64,000 nt of DNA from Nioella aestuarii. GTDB lineage: Bacteria > Pseudomonadota > Alphaproteobacteria > Rhodobacterales > Rhodobacteraceae. The stretch covers positions 31,458-95,457 of the forward strand of contig NZ_JBPBBA010000010.1 of the NCBI RefSeq assembly GCF_050896395.1, read 5' to 3'. Positions 62,246 to 64,000 of this stretch are shown piece after piece. How positions within the stretch are numbered: the first letter of the stretch is position 1; each line of letters begins with the position of its first letter. Both the position numbers and the translations under genes were made by a program. The notes under the pieces are model-generated. The model was not told the origin of the DNA. It worked only from the letters and a program-made list of their open reading frames with translations, and ran no database searches.

Positions 62246-63552
62246 CGAAAAGCGATTACGAGAAGAACAGCATTACTCTCCCGGGTGCTGTGGCCATGGG
62301 AACCGGCGTAATGATCGGCGCGGGCATCTTCGCCTTGACCGGCCAGATCGCCGAGCTTGCCGGGCCGCTCTTCCCGCTCTCGTTCATCGTGGGCGCCATC
62401 GTGACCGCGTTCAGCGCCTACACCTACATCAAGATGTCGAACGCATACCCGTCTGCGGGCGGCATCGGGATGATCCTGAAGAAGGCCTACGGCCCGACAA
62501 CGGTCGCGGCGGGCGCCGCCCTTCTGATGGCGCTGTCGATGGTGATCAACGAAAGCCTCGTCGCGCGCACCTTCGGCACCTACACGCTGCGGGCGTTCGG
62601 TGGCGATCCGGACAGCGTGCTGGTGCCAATCCTCGGCGTCGGGCTGATCGTCTTCGCCTGGCTCGTGAACGTATCGGGCAACCGGTCGGTCGGGCTGTTC
62701 TCCATCGTCATGGCCGTTCTCAAGGTGGGCGGCATCGCGCTTTTCGGGGCAGCAGGCCTCTGGGCGAGCGGCATCTCGTTCGAGGCGACGGGTGGAGACA
62801 TGGGCGCCACCGGCTTCGTGGCGTCGGTTGCGCTGTCGATCCTGGCCTTCAAGGGCTTCACGACCATCACCAACAGCGGCGCAGAGGTCACCGACCCGCA
62901 CCGCAATGTGGGCCGGGCCATCATCTGGTCGATTGCCATCTGCGTCGTCGTCTATCTGCTGGTGGCCTTCGCGGTCGGCTCCAGCCTGCCGCTCGACCGT
63001 ATCGTGGCGGCGAAGGACTACGCGCTGGCCGAAGCGGCCCAGCCCTCCCTCGGTCAGACCGGCTTCTACCTGACGGTGGCGCTGGCGCTGGTGGCCACGG
63101 CGTCAGGTCTGATCGCCAGCGTGTTCGCGGTCTCGCGGATGCTGGCGATGCTGACCGACATGAAAATGATCCCGCACAGCCATTTCGGGATGCCGGGCAC
63201 GATCAAGGACCACACGCTCGTCTACACGGTCGTGATCGCGGGCTTTCTCACGGTCTTCTTCGACCTCAGCCGCATCGCCTCGCTCGGGGCCTTCTTCTAT
63301 CTGGTGATGGACATGATCATCCATTTCGGCGTGTTCCGGCATCTGCGCGAGGACATCGGCGCGCGGGGCTGGGTGTTGCTGACGGCCATCGCGCTTGATG
63401 CCGTGGTGCTGGCCGCATTCGCCGCGATGAAATGGCAGTCCGACCCCCTCATCGTCGTCCTGGGCGCGATCGGCATGGCGCTGGTGTTCCTGTTTGTCGG
63501 GATCTTCCTCGCACGCAATCCCGCCCCGGAAGATGCTCACGACCACCAATGA
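62242..63552 (+). CDS. APC family amino acid permease
   Basis: A 436-residue secondary transporter with 12 helices. Helix 1 has the APC motif GTGVMIGAGIFALTGQIAELA; later AYPSAGGIGMILKKAYGPTT and AFKGFTTITNSGAEVTDPHR fit the superfamily, in the cationic or general amino acid branch. In metal-resistance clusters of alphaproteobacteria such a permease is found next to DUF302 and P-type ATPase genes; its substrate is unclear. Confidence 0.88.
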   Translation: MTKSDYEKNSITLPGAVAMGTGVMIGAGIFALTGQIAELAGPLFPLSFIVGAIVTAFSAYTYIKMSNAYPSAGGIGMILKKAYGPTTVAAGAALLMALSMVINESLVARTFGTYTLRAFGGDPDSVLVPILGVGLIVFAWLVNVSGNRSVGLFSIVMAVLKVGGIALFGAAGLWASGISFEATGGDMGATGFVASVALSILAFKGFTTITNSGAEVTDPHRNVGRAIIWSIAICVVVYLLVAFAVGSSLPLDRIVAAKDYALAEAAQPSLGQTGFYLTVALALVATASGLIASVFAVSRMLAMLTDMKMIPHSHFGMPGTIKDHTLVYTVVIAGFLTVFFDLSRIASLGAFFYLVMDMIIHFGVFRHLREDIGARGWVLLTAIALDAVVLAAFAAMKWQSDPLIVVLGAIGMALVFLFVGIFLARNPAPEDAHDHQ

Positions 63553-63618
63553 AAGAGCTTGAGCTTCCAACGGCTGGAGGCTGCAAGCTGAAACGAAATA
63601 CTGAAAGGCTGGCAGAAC

Positions 63619-63922
63619 ATGGAGCATGATCACCAACACGCGGCGCCCGACATTCCGGCGGGGACAGAGACGACGAAGGACCCGGTCTGCGGGATGACGG
63701 TCGCGGTGAAGCCGGATGGGCGACACGCGGAGTTCCAAGGCGAGACCTTCCATTTCTGCTCGGAGAAGTGCCAGACGAAGTTCAATGCCGATCCCTGGTT
63801 CTACGCCTCGGGCCGGGCGGCCGGGCAGAAGAAGGCTGCTCCGGCCAACGTCCAGTACACCTGCCCGATCTGCGGCATGGCACTGGAGCCGATGGTTCCC
63901 TCGGACGAGCCGAGCGAGGAGT
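63619..63922 (+). pseudogene. Truncated YHS-domain copper P-type ATPase (N-terminus)
   Basis: The frame starts MEHDHQHAAPDIPAG and has a YHS/metal-binding segment DPVCGMTVAVKPDGRHAEFQ, then FHFCSEKCQTKF, and CPICGMALEPMVPSDEPSEE, the N-terminal region of CopA/CopB-type P-type ATPases. After that (from about 63922) the sequence no longer resembles an ATPase. The usual CPMHPEI segment before CPICGMALEP is missing too. The gene is cut by a putative IS end and continues only off the window, if at all. Confidence 0.7.
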
Positions 63923-64000
63923 TTGGAATGCCCCTTCTGAACTGGTCCGACGTTATGATTAGGAAACGGAGGACCGAGAATGGCGCACAAGAGACACAAG
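63923..64000 (+). mobile_element. Putative IS3-family insertion sequence, left end (cut)
   Basis: At about 63923 the P-type ATPase similarity stops. What follows is a terminal-repeat-like segment, TGCCCCTTCTGAACTGGTCC (63930-63949), then GGAGG at 63968-63972 and a short frame. The exact end of the element cannot be set without its right end. Confidence 0.5.
63980..64000 (+). CDS. Transposase OrfA start (IS3-type, cut by window edge)
   Basis: Only seven codons, MAHKRHK, with GGAGG seven bases upstream. IS3-type OrfA proteins commonly start M(A)xKRHKPEEI, which suits the break in the ATPase gene. Identity rests on this short match and context only. Confidence 0.4.

Overview
The window looks like the chromosome of a marine alphaproteobacterium of the Rhodobacteraceae (Roseobacter group). 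The evidence is: high G+C; a two-piece (permuted) tmRNA whose tag reads ANDNRAPAMALAA; a 5-aminolevulinate synthase of the Shemin pathway; the trgA-trgB-cysK arrangement known from Rhodobacter; a DMSP demethylation locus (dmdA-acuI); a full sox thiosulfate-oxidation cluster; and GTA-rich intergenic repeats. All identifications come from reading the translations and bases, with no database search.

Layout. 1-9.4 kb: a cut-off ABC-F ATPase, ndk, a TfoX C-terminal-domain protein, a 1.1 kb intergenic stretch, an RTX-Hint secreted protein, a MobA-like nucleotidyltransferase coupled to a large FAD/GcvT (dimethylglycine dehydrogenase type) oxidoreductase, and a CorC/HlyC (CNNM) protein. 9.4-21 kb: an exopolysaccharide locus with an ExoY-type priming transferase, three GT4 and one GT2 glycosyltransferases, a flippase, an unusual 925-residue secreted protein and a desaturase. 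21.0-21.4 kb: ssrA on the minus strand. 21.5-29.5 kb: a double-LCCL secreted protein, then a GntR/FadR regulator divergent from DUF2182-DUF1326-dmdA-acuI, a GNAT acetyltransferase behind a probable Tyr/Phe leader-peptide attenuator, and a BCCT transporter. 29.6-40.7 kb: a PLP enzyme, photolyase, cyclopropane-fatty-acid-synthase-like methyltransferase, trgA, trgB, cysK, a large MscS channel, an AlaX editing protein and a membrane protein.

40.7-56 kb: sox region. soxS, soxR and soxT run on the minus strand and soxVWXYZABCDEF on the plus strand, followed by a DUF302 protein and hemA in translational overlap, then a Tat-exported metallo-beta-lactamase-fold protein and a phosphoglycolate phosphatase. 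Together these encode periplasmic thiosulfate oxidation, its thiol-reducing system, sulfur import, regulation, and probably heme supply for the Sox cytochromes.

56-64 kb: a second class V aminotransferase, a small secreted protein, a methyltransferase, then a metal-handling block (multicopper oxidase, SHOCT membrane protein, DUF302 protein, VTT/TVP38 protein, APC permease) that ends in the N-terminus of a YHS-domain copper P-type ATPase. That gene is broken by what looks like the left end of an IS3-type insertion sequence, whose transposase starts 21 bases before the window ends.

Most interesting candidates: the leader-peptide attenuator before the GNAT gene, the DUF2182/DUF1326 pair embedded in the DMSP operon, the SGNH + clan-A glycosidase-like secreted protein in the EPS locus, and hemA at the end of the sox operon.
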